Shown: positions 1 to 8,146, numbered from the stretch's first letter. The stretch: 42,051 nt of DNA from Micromonospora chalcea (GCF_002926165.1 NZ_MAGP01000138.1:1-42051), one strand, 5' to 3'. Notes: generated by a model not told the origin, from the sequence alone. Program-made: numbers and translations.

Positions 1-2
1 CG

Positions 3-881
3 CCCGCTCCACCACCGCCGCCCGCCCGGACCACGCCGGTGGTGCCCGCCGCGCGGGTCCCCCCGCAGGACGAAGGGCCGCACGACCTGCCGCCGTACAG
101 CCCGCCCGCGCTGGACGAGCCGGTCGAGACGCCGCTCTACCACCCGCCCGGCCGGGCCGCCGAGACCGCGCACGTGCCGACGCCGCGTACCGCGCCCGAC
201 GCCGACGCCGACGCGCTCGACGACTACCCGTGGCCGCCCGACGAGCCGGCCGAGCCGCTGTGGCGCCCCGGCGCGGACCCGCTGCCGCCCACTGTGGTCG
301 GGCTCACCGGCGACGAGCCGGACGGCGTACGCCGGGTGCCGCCGGCCCCGCCCGAGCCGCCGTCGCGCTACCTGCCGGTGCACGTGCCCCGGCCACCGGC
401 CGCCGAGCGGCGCACGCTGCCCTGGCTGCCGCTCGTGGTGCTCGGCGTGGTGGTGGCGCTGCTGCTGGGCACCATCGCGGTGATCGCCGGGGTGTCCCGG
501 GTGGACGACCGCCGCGACACCCCGCCCCCGGCCACCGGGGCGCCGCCGTCCAGCGCGCCGCCCACCTCCGCCGGTCCCGCGCCGTCCACTCCCGCCGCCG
601 CCAAGCCCGGTACCCCGCCCGGCAGCTTCACGCTCACGGACCGCCGCGACAGCATCGTGCTGAGCTGGACGTACCCGCCGGGCGCGGAAGGACCGGTGGT
701 GGTCGCCGGCGGCCGTGCCGGGCAGCCGCAGGGCACGTTCGCCACGCTGCCCGCCGGGTCGGCCGACTACATCGCCTACGGGCTCGACCGCACCACCGAC
801 TACTGCTTCACCGTCGCGCTCGTCTGGTCCACCGACACCGTCGCCCGCACCGGCCCGGTCTGCACCAAGCGCCGCCGCTGA
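3..881 (+). CDS. Membrane-anchored FN3-like protein, 5' end outside window
   Basis: The frame stays open to the left edge, so the true start is upstream; the first in-window start-like codon is GTG at 39. The visible part has a long Pro/Ala/Asp/Glu-rich, probably cytoplasmic region. One hydrophobic helix follows (about residues 130-152 from the GTG; core LPLVVLGVVVALLLGTIAVI), then a Pro/Thr/Ser/Ala-rich linker. The C-terminal domain of about 85 residues has a fibronectin type III look (SIVLSWTYPPG, TDYCFTVALVW) with two cysteines that could pair. I infer a single-pass protein with an external FN3-like domain. Actinobacterial proteins of this shape are often secretion-locus or kinase-associated, but nothing here fixes a function. 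It converges on the histidine kinase gene, with only 4 bp between the stops. Confidence 0.7.
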   Translation, partial: PAPPPPPARTTPVVPAARVPPQDEGPHDLPPYSPPALDEPVETPLYHPPGRAAETAHVPTPRTAPDADADALDDYPWPPDEPAEPLWRPGADPLPPTVVGLTGDEPDGVRRVPPAPPEPPSRYLPVHVPRPPAAERRTLPWLPLVVLGVVVALLLGTIAVIAGVSRVDDRRDTPPPATGAPPSSAPPTSAGPAPSTPAAAKPGTPPGSFTLTDRRDSIVLSWTYPPGAEGPVVVAGGRAGQPQGTFATLPAGSADYIAYGLDRTTDYCFTVALVWSTDTVARTGPVCTKRRR

Positions 882-885
882 CCGT

Positions 886-2286
886 TCACTCCGGGTCCGG
901 CTCGGCCAGCGCGGGCAGCCGTACCGTCGCCCGCAGCCCCGGCGCGGCGGCGCCCGGCGTCGCGTCGGCCAGCTCCACCGCGCCGCCGGCCCGGCGCACC
1001 AGCTCACGCACGATCGCCAGGCCCAGGCCCGCGCCGCCCGCGTCGCGGGCCCGCGCGTCGTCCAGCCGGGTGAACCGGGCGAACACCCGCTCCCGGTCCG
1101 CCGCCGGGACGCCCGGCCCGTCGTCGGTCACCGTGACCAGGTGGTACGCCCCGTCCGGCCCGCTCACGGCCAGCTCCACGCCGGTACGCGCGTGCCGCAG
1201 CGCGTTGTCCACCAGGTTCACCAGCACCCGGCGCAACTCCCCCGCGTCCCCCTCGACCCACAGCGGCCCGTCCGGAAGCGTCAGCCGCAGCGGCGGCGAC
1301 GGGTAGCGGGCTGCCACCGCGCGCAGCAGCTCGCCCAGCTCCACCGGGCCCACCGGCGCCGGGCGGGCGTCCTGCTCGTCCAGGCGGGCCAGCAGCAGCA
1401 GGTCGTCCACCAGGCGGCTCAGCCGCTCGGTGTCGGCGAGCAGGTCGTCGGCGACCGCCGACCAGTCGGTGTCGTCGCCGAGACGCCGCGCCACCTCCAG
1501 CTCGGTACGCATGTTCGTCAGCGGGCTGCGCAACTCGTGCGCGGCGTCGGCGACGAACGCCCGCTGCCGATCCCGGGACGCGGCCAGCCGGTCCAGCATG
1601 TCGTTGAGCGTGACCGCGAGCCGGTGGATCTCGTCCTGCCCGGCCGGTACCGGGAGCCGCTCCGCCCCGGCCCGCCCGGTGATCTCGGCCGCGCCGCTGC
1701 GCAACTGCTCGACCGGTCGCAGCGTCGCGCCCACCACCCGCCAGGCCACCACGCCCAGCCCGGCCACCAGCAGCGGGAAGCCCACCAGCAGCAGGTTGCG
1801 GACCACGCGCAGGCTGTGCCGCACGTCGGTGAGCGACTTGGCGACCAGCACCGTACGCGGCTCCTGCGGCGTGCCGGCCGGCACCGTGACCACCCGGACC
1901 GGGCCGGGCATGCCGGCGCGCCGCCCGTCCACCACCAGCCGCTGCCGCTGCCCGGGCCGCAGCTCGTCCGGGCCGAGCATCGGCACCAGGCGGTCCGCGT
2001 CGATCGAGGCGGCCCGGATCCGGCCCTGGACGTCGACCACCTGCACCCGCAACTGCCCGCCGGCCACCGGCAGCGGGTCCGGCAGCGCGTCCTCGGCGGT
2101 GAGCAGCGCCACCGCGTCGGCGGTACGCAGCGCCTCCTCGTCGACCGAGCGCTGCAGCGTCCAGCCCAGCGCGCCGACCAGCAGCGTCCCGCCGAACGCG
2201 AACCCGACCGCCAGCCCCAGCACACCGAGCGCGAGCAGCCGGGCCCGCAGGCCGAGGCGCGGCAGCGGCCCGCGTACCCAGCTCAC
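886..2286 (-). CDS. Two-component sensor histidine kinase (OmpR-partner type)
   Basis: This 466-residue membrane kinase should sense an envelope signal and phosphorylate the regulator encoded just upstream. The GTG start at 2286 overlaps the regulator's TGA (GTGA), a translational-coupling arrangement. Visible order: TM1 at about 18-42, an extracytoplasmic region of about 110 residues, TM2 at about 163-185, a HAMP region, then the HisKA H-box DAAHELRSPLT with His250 as the likely phospho-acceptor. The HATPase part has the N-box NLVDNALRHA, G1 DDGPGVP and G2 GAGLGLAIV. All catalytic motifs are intact. The signal is unknown. The same frame stays open antisense to 4119 across the next genes, but that extension is a GC artefact; the real kinase begins at the GTG. 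Confidence 0.93.
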   Translation of the reverse strand: MSWVRGPLPRLGLRARLLALGVLGLAVGFAFGGTLLVGALGWTLQRSVDEEALRTADAVALLTAEDALPDPLPVAGGQLRVQVVDVQGRIRAASIDADRLVPMLGPDELRPGQRQRLVVDGRRAGMPGPVRVVTVPAGTPQEPRTVLVAKSLTDVRHSLRVVRNLLLVGFPLLVAGLGVVAWRVVGATLRPVEQLRSGAAEITGRAGAERLPVPAGQDEIHRLAVTLNDMLDRLAASRDRQRAFVADAAHELRSPLTNMRTELEVARRLGDDTDWSAVADDLLADTERLSRLVDDLLLLARLDEQDARPAPVGPVELGELLRAVAARYPSPPLRLTLPDGPLWVEGDAGELRRVLVNLVDNALRHARTGVELAVSGPDGAYHLVTVTDDGPGVPAADRERVFARFTRLDDARARDAGGAGLGLAIVRELVRRAGGAVELADATPGAAAPGLRATVRLPALAEPDPE

Positions 2287-2966
2287 GTGGCCAGCCGGTA
2301 GCCCGCGCCGCGTACCGTCTCCAGCCGTTCCCGGCCGATCTTGCGGCGCAGGTAGCCGACGTAGACCTCCACCGCGTTCGGGGCGGTGTCGACCGAGGCG
2401 TCCCAGACGTGGTCCAGCAGCTCGGTCTTGGAGACCACCTCGCCGGGGCGGCGCATCAGATAGTCCAGCAGCGCGTACTCGCGACTGGTCAGCACCACCT
2501 CGGCGTCGGCCCGGGTGACCCGGCGGCGGGCCGGATCGAGGCGCAGGTCGCCGACGGTGAGCACGGTCGGCCGGCGGGGCGCGCCGCGACGCAGCAGCGC
2601 CCGCAGCCGGGCCAGCAGCACCACGTACGAGAAGGGCTTGGTCAGGTAGTCGTCGGCGCCGCAGTCCAGGCCGTCGGCCTGGTCGTACTCGCCGTCCTTG
2701 GCCGACAGCATCAGCACCGGCAGCCAGCGCTGCTCGGCGCGCAGCCGGCGCACCACCTCGTAACCGGACAGGCCGGGCAGCATCACGTCGAGGATCATCG
2801 CGTCGTACTCGCCGTGCCGGGCCGCGTCCAGCCCGGCCGGGCCGGTCGCCGCCACGTCCACCGCGAAACCCTCCGCCGACAGCCCACGGCGCAGCGCCGC
2901 CGCGAGCCGCGTCTCGTCCTCCACCACCAGCAACCGCACCGGTCCAGGGTGCCACCATGGGGTCAC
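2283..2966 (-). CDS. OmpR/PhoB-family response regulator
   Basis: DNA-binding regulator, 227 residues from a GTG at 2966 preceded by GAGGAG about 11 nt upstream. An internal GTG nine codons later, just before RLLVVEDE, is an alternative start. The receiver domain (about 11-125) has the acidic pocket VVEDE, phospho-acceptor Asp60 in MILDVMLPG and the SAKDGE lysine. The C-terminal winged helix (about 135-225) reads VVLTSREYALLDYLMRRPGEVVSKTELLDHVWD and ends in VRGAGYRL, typical of the OmpR family. It is co-transcribed with the overlapping kinase and divergent from the LolA-like gene at 3035, with only 68 bp between the starts. That short shared control region suggests the pair may regulate the neighbour; this is inference. 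Confidence 0.95.
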   Translation of the reverse strand: MTPWWHPGPVRLLVVEDETRLAAALRRGLSAEGFAVDVAATGPAGLDAARHGEYDAMILDVMLPGLSGYEVVRRLRAEQRWLPVLMLSAKDGEYDQADGLDCGADDYLTKPFSYVVLLARLRALLRRGAPRRPTVLTVGDLRLDPARRRVTRADAEVVLTSREYALLDYLMRRPGEVVSKTELLDHVWDASVDTAPNAVEVYVGYLRRKIGRERLETVRGAGYRLAT

Positions 2967-3034
2967 CCGTAGGGGATCTCCTCAGCGTGGTCACAGCGAC
3001 GCTCGCGCAGCATGGTGCGCAGGAGGTGCACACT

Positions 3035-4153
3035 ATGTCAGTGATGAAGAACCGCGCCGTGCTGCGCTGGCTGGTCCCGGTGACCGCGGGGGTCGCCGTG
3101 ATCGGCGGTAGCGCCGCCGTCGGCACGTTCGCCGCCGGCGCCGACCCGGCGCTGCCGCCGCGCAGCGCCGCCCAGCTCCTGGAAGACCTGCGCACGTCCC
3201 GCCTGGACGGGCTCTCCGGCACCGTGGTGCAGCCCGGCGACCTCGGCCTGCCGCCGATCGCCGCGCTCGCCGGCCGGGCCGCCGGCAACGACCTGGCCGG
3301 CCTGGTCTCCGGTACGCACACGCTGCGCGTCTGGTACGGCGGCGAGGATCGGCAGCGGCTCGCGCTGGTCGACACGCTCGGCGAGCAGGACATCCTGCGC
3401 AACGGCCGCGACGTGTGGACCTGGAACAGCCGGGAGAACACCGCCACGCACCGGCTGCTGCCGGCCGACGCGCCGGACCGGGCCACCGTGCCGACCACCC
3501 CGGCCGACGCCGCGGACCGGGCGCTGGAGGCGATCGACCCGACCACGGCGGTCACCGTCGGCCGCACCGCCACAGTGGCCGGGCGGGACGCGTACGAGCT
3601 GGTGCTCACGCCGCGCGACAAGGCGTCCCTGGTCCACCAGGTCCGGATCGCGCTGGACGCGAAGGAGCACGTGCCGCTGCGTCTGCAGGTGCTCGCCGAC
3701 GGGCAGGACGAGCCCGCGTTCCAGGTGGCGTTCACCCAGGTCGACTTCCGCACGCCCGAGGCCGACCAGTTCCGGTTCAACCCGCCGCCCGGCGTGAAGG
3801 TCACCGAGGCGACCGAGGGCGAGCGGCCCGGACCGGCGGGCAAGCGGTTCGAGAGGTTCGAGAAGAAGGACGCCGAGAAGCCGGATGTGCGTACCGTCGG
3901 CACCGGCTGGACCACCGTGGTGGTCGCCAAGATCGGCGATGCGGCGGCCGGCGACGGCGCGAAGCCCGGCGCGGACGCGCCGGATGCCCAGATGCTCACG
4001 CAGGTGCTCGGTGACCTGCCGAAGGTCAGCGGCGACTGGGGCAGCGGCCGGCTGCTCAGCGGCAAGCTGTTCAGCGTGCTGCTGACCGACGACGGCCGGG
4101 TGATCGCCGGTCTGGTCACGCCGGAGCGGCTCTACCAGGCGGCCAAGGGCTGA
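3035..4153 (+). CDS. LolA/RseB-like envelope protein
   Basis: Predicted exported or membrane-anchored protein of 372 residues. I chose the ATG at 3035 because AGGAGG at 3021-3026 sits 8 nt before it; the frame is open further upstream to 2957, but those codons have no ribosome site. An N-terminal hydrophobic segment (about 10-33, LRWLVPVTAGVAVIGGSAAVGTF) acts as signal or anchor. The remainder matches the LolA/RseB-like fold of actinobacterial proteins annotated as outer-membrane lipoprotein carrier or sigma-E regulatory protein. Typical blocks are LSGTVVQ, LRVWYGG, DVWTWNS and GRDAYELVLTPRD. Gram-positives have no outer membrane, so those names mislead; the molecular role is unknown. The divergent two-component pair suggests an envelope-stress connection. 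Confidence 0.8.
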   Translation: MSVMKNRAVLRWLVPVTAGVAVIGGSAAVGTFAAGADPALPPRSAAQLLEDLRTSRLDGLSGTVVQPGDLGLPPIAALAGRAAGNDLAGLVSGTHTLRVWYGGEDRQRLALVDTLGEQDILRNGRDVWTWNSRENTATHRLLPADAPDRATVPTTPADAADRALEAIDPTTAVTVGRTATVAGRDAYELVLTPRDKASLVHQVRIALDAKEHVPLRLQVLADGQDEPAFQVAFTQVDFRTPEADQFRFNPPPGVKVTEATEGERPGPAGKRFERFEKKDAEKPDVRTVGTGWTTVVVAKIGDAAAGDGAKPGADAPDAQMLTQVLGDLPKVSGDWGSGRLLSGKLFSVLLTDDGRVIAGLVTPERLYQAAKG

Positions 4154-4166
4154 GAATCGCCGTGCC

Positions 4167-4200
4167 CGGGGCCCGGTCGGCTGACGTCGACCGGGCCCCG
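4167..4200 (+). terminator. Strong hairpin terminator
   Basis: A perfect 13-bp inverted repeat (arms 4167-4179 and 4188-4200, CGGGGCCCGGTCG against its complement) encloses an 8-nt loop. It starts 13 bp after the stop of the LolA-like gene and precedes the helR promoter. There is no T-tract, which is usual for high-GC actinobacterial terminators. Confidence 0.8.
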
Positions 4201-4214
4201 AGTCGTGTCCGGGC

Positions 4215-4244
4215 TTGGTCGGGTGGCGGCCGACGCGCTATCTT
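4215..4244 (+). promoter_or_regulatory. Candidate helR promoter
   Basis: TTGGTC at 4215-4220, an 18-bp spacer and TATCTT at 4239-4244 resemble a housekeeping-sigma promoter. Transcription would start near 4251. That gives a leader of about 70 nt holding the mini-ORF and hairpin described separately. Confidence 0.45.
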
Positions 4245-4264
4245 TCTCAGTTCAGGCACAAAAA

Positions 4265-4290
4265 AGGAATGGCTTCTGAATGCCATTCCT
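4265..4290 (+). promoter_or_regulatory. Hairpin in helR leader
   Basis: A perfect 9-bp inverted repeat (AGGAATGGC at 4265-4273, GCCATTCCT at 4282-4290) has an 8-nt loop and ends 19 nt before the helR ribosome site. The left arm contains the start codon of the leader ORF. It could be an operator or an RNA structure. It does not resemble the rifamycin-associated element as I remember that sequence. Confidence 0.5.
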
Positions 4291-4310
4291 GCGGCAATTT
4301 TAGTCAATGA
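4269..4310 (+). CDS. Candidate 13-residue leader peptide upstream of helR
   Basis: ATG at 4269 opens a 13-codon frame (MASECHSCGNFSQ) whose TGA at 4308-4310 overlaps the GAGGAG ribosome site (4309-4314) of the TTG-started helR. AGGA lies immediately before the ATG with no normal spacing, so initiation would be weak. The frame lies in an unusually A/T-rich patch and runs through a hairpin at 4265-4290. Position and overlap suggest a translational or attenuation leader; coding is not proven. Confidence 0.35.
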   Translation: MASECHSCGNFSQ

Positions 4311-4319
4311 GGAGCCGGA

Positions 4320-6614
4320 TTGTCAACGCACTCCGACGTGTCGGCTGACCTGCGCCAGGACGACGAGATCGGCCGTGAGCAGGAATACGTCTCGATGCTG
4401 TACGACCGGCTGGACGGCATGCGGGAACAGGCCGCCCGGCGGCTCGACGAGGAGTTGCGCCACACCGGCGGCACGCAGCAGGCCCGCTCCCAGCGCGACT
4501 CGACAGTGGCGATGTACGCCGACCAGGTCGAGCAGTTCTCCGCCGTGGAGAGCGGCCTCTGCTTCGGCCGCCTCGACGGCGATGTCGGCGCGGTCCGCTA
4601 CATCGGCCGGATCGGGATCTTCGACTCCTCCGGCGACTACGACCCGCTGCTGATGGACTGGCGCGCCCCGGCCGCCCGGCCGTTCTACCTGGCCACCGCC
4701 GCCAACCCGCAGGGCGTACGCCGCCGCCGTCACCTGCGCACCCGCGACCGGAAGGTGACCGGGCTCAACGACGAGGTGCTGGACATCGCCGCCGCCTCCC
4801 CCACCGCCCACGAGGAGCTGACCGGCGAGGCGTCACTGCTCGCCGCGCTCAACGCCGGGCGCACCGGCCGGATGCGCGACATCGTCGAGACCATCCAGGC
4901 GGAGCAGGACCGGATCATCCGCGCCGACCTGCCCGGCGTGATGGTGGTGCAGGGCGGCCCGGGCACCGGCAAGACCGCGGTGGCGCTGCACCGGGCCGCG
5001 TACCTGCTCTACACCCACCGCCAGCAGCTCTCCACCCGCGGTGTGCTGCTGGTCGGCCCGAACGCCACGTTCCTGCGCTACATCTCCCAGGTGCTGCCCA
5101 CGCTGGCCGAGACCGGCGTGCTGCTGCGTACCCAGGCAGACCTGTTCCCCGGCGTGCACGCGCGCCGCGCGGAGCCCGCCACCACCGCGGCGCTGAAAGG
5201 CCGCGCGGTGCTGGCCGACGTGCTCGCCGCGGCGGTCCGCGACCGGCAGTGGGTGCCCGACGAGCCGGTCACCATCGAACTGCCGCAGCGGGAGGTGCTG
5301 ACGCTCGACCCGGACACCGTGCGGCAGGCCCGCGACCGGGTACGCCGCACCGGCCGCCCGCACAACCTGGCCCGCGCCCTGTTCGACGTGGAGATCGTGC
5401 ACGCGCTCGCCGACCAGGTGGCCGAGCGGATCGGCGCCGACCCGCTCGGCGGGGAGAACCTGCTCTCCGAGGCCGACCGCGCGGAGATCCGCCGCGAGCT
5501 GCGCGAGGAGCCGGAGATCCGGGCCGCGCTGGACGAGCTGTGGCCGGTGCTCACCCCGCAACGCCTGCTCGCCGACCTGTACGCCTCGCCGGAGCGGATC
5601 GCCACCGCAGCGCCGATGCTCACCGACGCCGAACGGGCCGCGCTGCACCGCGAGCCCGGCGGCTGGACGCCCGCCGACGTACCGCTGCTGGACGAGGCCG
5701 CCGAACTGCTCGGCGAGGACGAACGCGCCGCCGTCGCCCGCCGGGAGCGGATCCGGGCGCTGGAACGCGAGTACGCCGAGGGCGTGCTGGAGATCTGGCG
5801 CGGCTCCCGCTCCATCGACGTCGAGGACGAGGCAGACGGCGGCGAGATCCTCGGCGTCACCGCCCGGACCGACGCCGACCGGCTCTCCGAACGGCAGGAG
5901 GAGTCCGACCGGCTCACCACCGCCCAGCGCGCCGCCGCCGACCGGACGTGGGCGTTCGGGCACGTCATCGTGGACGAGGCGCAGGAGCTGTCGCCGATGG
6001 CGTGGCGGCTGCTGATGCGCCGCTGCCCCAGCCGGTCCATGACGATCGTCGGCGACGTGGCGCAGACCGGCGCGCTCGCCGGCACGCCGTCGTGGGGCGA
6101 GGCGCTCGCCCCGTACGTGGCGGACCGGTGGCGGCTGGAGGAACTCACGGTCAGCTACCGCACCCCGGCCGAGATCATGGCGGTCGCCGCCGACGTGCTC
6201 GCCGAGATCGACAGGGCGCTGCGGCCACCCCGCTCGGTACGCGCCACCGGCGTACCGCCGTGGGACCGGACCGTGCCGGCGGACCGCCTCGTGGTCGAAC
6301 TGGTCGAGGCGACCGCCCGGGAGGCCGCGTCGCTCGGCGACGGGCGGCTCGGCGTGCTGGTGCCCACCGGGCGGGTGGACGAGCTGGGCGGCGCGGTGGT
6401 GGCGGCGCTGCCGGAGGCCGCCTTCGGCGAGCAGCCCGAGCTGGCGAACCGGATCGTGGTGCTGACCACCGAACAGGCCAAGGGTCTGGAGTTCGACTCG
6501 GTGCTGGTGGTCGACCCGGCCCGCATCGTGTCCGAGTCCCCGAGGGGCCACAGTGACCTCTACGTGGCCCTGACAAGAGCCACCCAGCGCCTGGGCATCC
6601 TCCGCACCCCCTGA
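4320..6614 (+). CDS. helR: HelR/HelD-type RNA polymerase-recycling ATPase
   Basis: A 764-residue superfamily 1 (UvrD/Rep-like) ATPase of the HelD/HelR group. These proteins displace RNA polymerase from stalled complexes or DNA, and in actinobacteria HelR gives rifamycin tolerance (family knowledge). The TTG start at 4320 has GAGGAG 5 nt upstream. The N-terminal region is predicted helical and precedes YIGRIGIFDSSGDYDPLLMDWRAPAARPFY, a block typical of this family. Walker A GGPGTGKTAVAL lies at about 212-223, Walker B VIVDEAQELSP at about 549-559, the SF1 motif SYRTPAEIM at about 610, and the C-terminal ALTRATQRLGIL completes the core. Length matches actinobacterial HelR. It stands alone between a terminator and a palindrome-rich gap, so its leader probably holds its regulation. 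Confidence 0.9.
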   Translation: MSTHSDVSADLRQDDEIGREQEYVSMLYDRLDGMREQAARRLDEELRHTGGTQQARSQRDSTVAMYADQVEQFSAVESGLCFGRLDGDVGAVRYIGRIGIFDSSGDYDPLLMDWRAPAARPFYLATAANPQGVRRRRHLRTRDRKVTGLNDEVLDIAAASPTAHEELTGEASLLAALNAGRTGRMRDIVETIQAEQDRIIRADLPGVMVVQGGPGTGKTAVALHRAAYLLYTHRQQLSTRGVLLVGPNATFLRYISQVLPTLAETGVLLRTQADLFPGVHARRAEPATTAALKGRAVLADVLAAAVRDRQWVPDEPVTIELPQREVLTLDPDTVRQARDRVRRTGRPHNLARALFDVEIVHALADQVAERIGADPLGGENLLSEADRAEIRRELREEPEIRAALDELWPVLTPQRLLADLYASPERIATAAPMLTDAERAALHREPGGWTPADVPLLDEAAELLGEDERAAVARRERIRALEREYAEGVLEIWRGSRSIDVEDEADGGEILGVTARTDADRLSERQEESDRLTTAQRAAADRTWAFGHVIVDEAQELSPMAWRLLMRRCPSRSMTIVGDVAQTGALAGTPSWGEALAPYVADRWRLEELTVSYRTPAEIMAVAADVLAEIDRALRPPRSVRATGVPPWDRTVPADRLVVELVEATAREAASLGDGRLGVLVPTGRVDELGGAVVAALPEAAFGEQPELANRIVVLTTEQAKGLEFDSVLVVDPARIVSESPRGHSDLYVALTRATQRLGILRTP

Positions 6615-7042
6615 CCCTCTCCCCCGGCCTCTGCCTCCGCCTCCGCCCTGTTGATCATGAAGTTGGCGGCCTTGTCGATCTCCAAGTCGGCCGCCAACTT
6701 CATGATCGGCCGGGCCGAGCACGTGCTTCCTCACGTCCCGCCGCGCCCCTCTCACCCTCGCTCCGCTCCGCTCCACTCCGCGATCATGGAGTTGCGGCCC
6801 CGGAAAACTCCACCAAACGGACAATCTTGGGGGCGGAAGTGCAAGATCGACGAGTGCCGGCTTTGAGGGGCGGGGCGTGTCCGGGCGGCCTGTTCGCGCC
6901 AGTTCGCCGGAGTGGCGGGGCGGGCACCAGATCGGGGAAGTTGCCACATCATGGCCGTGCTGACTGCGCCACTTCGGCGAAGTGGCGGGTGCGCGAGGGC
7001 GGGGCGGCCGGAGGCCGTCCCGCCCTCGCCGTGCTGCCTCGG
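6615..7042. repeat. Gene-free palindrome cluster A
   Basis: About 430 bp between helR and a leftward gene with no convincing ORF. It contains a perfect 19-bp inverted repeat (arms 6653-6671 and 6689-6707, starting GATCATGAAGTTGGC). An imperfect relative follows (GATCATGGAGTT at 6782, partner GAAGTGCAAGATC ending 6848). There is also a near-perfect dyad at 6967-6987 (10-bp arms, 1-nt centre, CGCCACTTCG). The first two share GATC-edged arms with cluster B at 41.6-42.0 kb. The first hairpin could also terminate helR transcription. Confidence 0.75.
6653..6707. repeat. 19-bp-stem palindrome (GATCATGAAGTTG type)
   Basis: Perfect 19-bp arms at 6653-6671 and 6689-6707 around a 17-nt loop, 38 bp after the helR stop. 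It is the cleanest cluster A member and shares its arm sequence with the element at 41774-41834. Confidence 0.85.
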
Positions 7043-7465
7043 TCAGCCCGGATTGGGACGATTGTTGGTGAAGTTGCCCACCTGCGCGCCGGTAGCCGAA
7101 TTGTCGCTCGTGGAGCCACCGGCCGGGGTGCTCAGGCCACCCGTACCCGCGTCCCCGGTCGTCATCGGGGCCACCTTGCCCGGGTGCTTCTCGGGCTGCC
7201 GGGCCAACCGGCGCACACTGGCCGGGCCGGCCGTGCCACCGGTCGTGGTCACCGCGCCCTGACCCCGGGTCGGTCCGCCGTCGCGCAGCACCGTCGGGTC
7301 GACGGGTACGTCCGCCGGGTCGTCCGGGTCGAGTTCCTGCCGCATCCGTTCCACGTCGGTCTGCGGCACGGTGATCTCGTCCAGCGCGCCGTCGCCGTAC
7401 ACGCCGCCGGCGACCCGCTGCTCGGCCCGCCGGGCGGCGTCCTGCCGCATGTCGTCCTCACGCAC
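7043..7465 (-). CDS. Hypothetical low-complexity protein
   Basis: Small soluble protein of 140 residues from a GTG at 7465, with GAGGTGG about 5 nt upstream. An ATG at 7450 with GAGGA before it is an alternative giving 135 residues. The N-terminal half is charged (RQDAARRAEQRVAGGV, DVERMRQELDPDD) and the C-terminal half is Gly/Thr/Ser/Asn-rich and probably disordered. No signal peptide, membrane segment or known domain is visible. The frame is open upstream to 7846, but that extension runs antisense through the next gene and has no ribosome site. It is divergent from the two-TM protein at 7752. Function unknown. Confidence 0.6.
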   Translation of the reverse strand: MREDDMRQDAARRAEQRVAGGVYGDGALDEITVPQTDVERMRQELDPDDPADVPVDPTVLRDGGPTRGQGAVTTTGGTAGPASVRRLARQPEKHPGKVAPMTTGDAGTGGLSTPAGGSTSDNSATGAQVGNFTNNRPNPG

Positions 7466-7618
7466 GTCAACCACCTCGCAGCTCTCTCGGGGTATCGGTG
7501 TTGCGTGCCCGAGGGTGGGTGGCTGAAACCGGAACCGGCGGCGGGAGGACCGGTGTGCGCCCTCGTGTCCGGTTCCGGCTGAGAGGCCGAGCGTGGTGGC
7601 CATTCGACGGCGACCGGC

Positions 7619-7645
7619 GGTTACCTTGTCTCCGGCCTCGGGTAG
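7619..7645 (+). promoter_or_regulatory. Candidate stress-sigma (SigB/SigF-like) promoter
   Basis: GGTTAC at 7619-7624, 15 bp, then GGGTAG at 7640-7645 resembles the GNTT-N14-16-GGGTA pattern of SigB/SigF/SigH-group factors. It would transcribe the membrane protein at 7752 with a leader of roughly 100 nt. Confidence 0.35.
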
Positions 7646-7751
7646 ACCCAGGGTGCCCCCGCCACAGAGCGCGAACCGCGCCGTGGCCGACCTGCGGTAG
7701 CGGGGCGAGGGTGTGCAGGTTAACGACTCATCAAATCCTGAGGAGGACCAG

Positions 7752-8126
7752 ATGAGCACGCAGGCTGCATCCACCAGGCCGATGAACCGGCCGATGTCCG
7801 ACGTCCAGAACCGGTCGAGCATGCAGGACACGTCGACCCGGCACATGCCGTCGATGCACGACGGTCACCGGGAGAACATGCCGTCCCCGGGTACGGAGAC
7901 GAAGCAGGCGTTCCTGACCACCGAGTTCTGGGTGTACGCCGCAGCGGTCGCGCTCGTGGTGATCGCCGCGTTCTGGAAGGGCACCACCGCCAACGGCCTG
8001 AACATCAACAACCCGAACCAGGCCTGGTGGTACCTGACCGCGCTGACCGGCGCGTACCTGGTCAGCCGTGGCCTGTCGAAGGCGGGCAGCGCGCGCCGCT
8101 CCGGCAAGGAGCGCCGCGGACGTTGA
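7752..8126 (+). CDS. Small two-helix membrane protein
   Basis: 124 residues from the ATG at 7752, with AGGAGG at 7741-7746 giving 5-nt spacing. The frame is open to 7713 without a ribosome site. The first 60 residues are hydrophilic and rich in Met, Ser, His and Gln, with several Met-Pro/Met-His pairs. Two predicted helices follow: FWVYAAAVALVVIAAFW (about 71-87) and a weaker WYLTALTGAYLVSRGL (about 100-115), then a basic tail (SARRSGKERRGR). The Met/His-rich head could bind metal, but that is speculation. I recognise no named family. A stress-type promoter candidate lies about 107 bp upstream and a strong terminator follows. Confidence 0.75.
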   Translation: MSTQAASTRPMNRPMSDVQNRSSMQDTSTRHMPSMHDGHRENMPSPGTETKQAFLTTEFWVYAAAVALVVIAAFWKGTTANGLNINNPNQAWWYLTALTGAYLVSRGLSKAGSARRSGKERRGR

Positions 8127-8146
8127 TCCGACGCCGCGCGAACGGC

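Noticed and set aside
886..4119. 1077-codon minus-strand ORF
   Set aside because: Only the part from GTG 2286 is the kinase. The upstream portion is antisense to the LolA-like gene and out of frame with the regulator; long antisense ORFs are expected at this GC content.
4211..4320. Rifamycin-associated element upstream of helR
   Set aside because: No inverted repeat like the one I remember (GGGGCTT...AAGCCCC) is present; the only dyads are the terminator and the GGAATGGC hairpin.
6651..6866. 71-codon ORF after helR
   Set aside because: Starts inside a perfect palindrome and is explained by that repeat.
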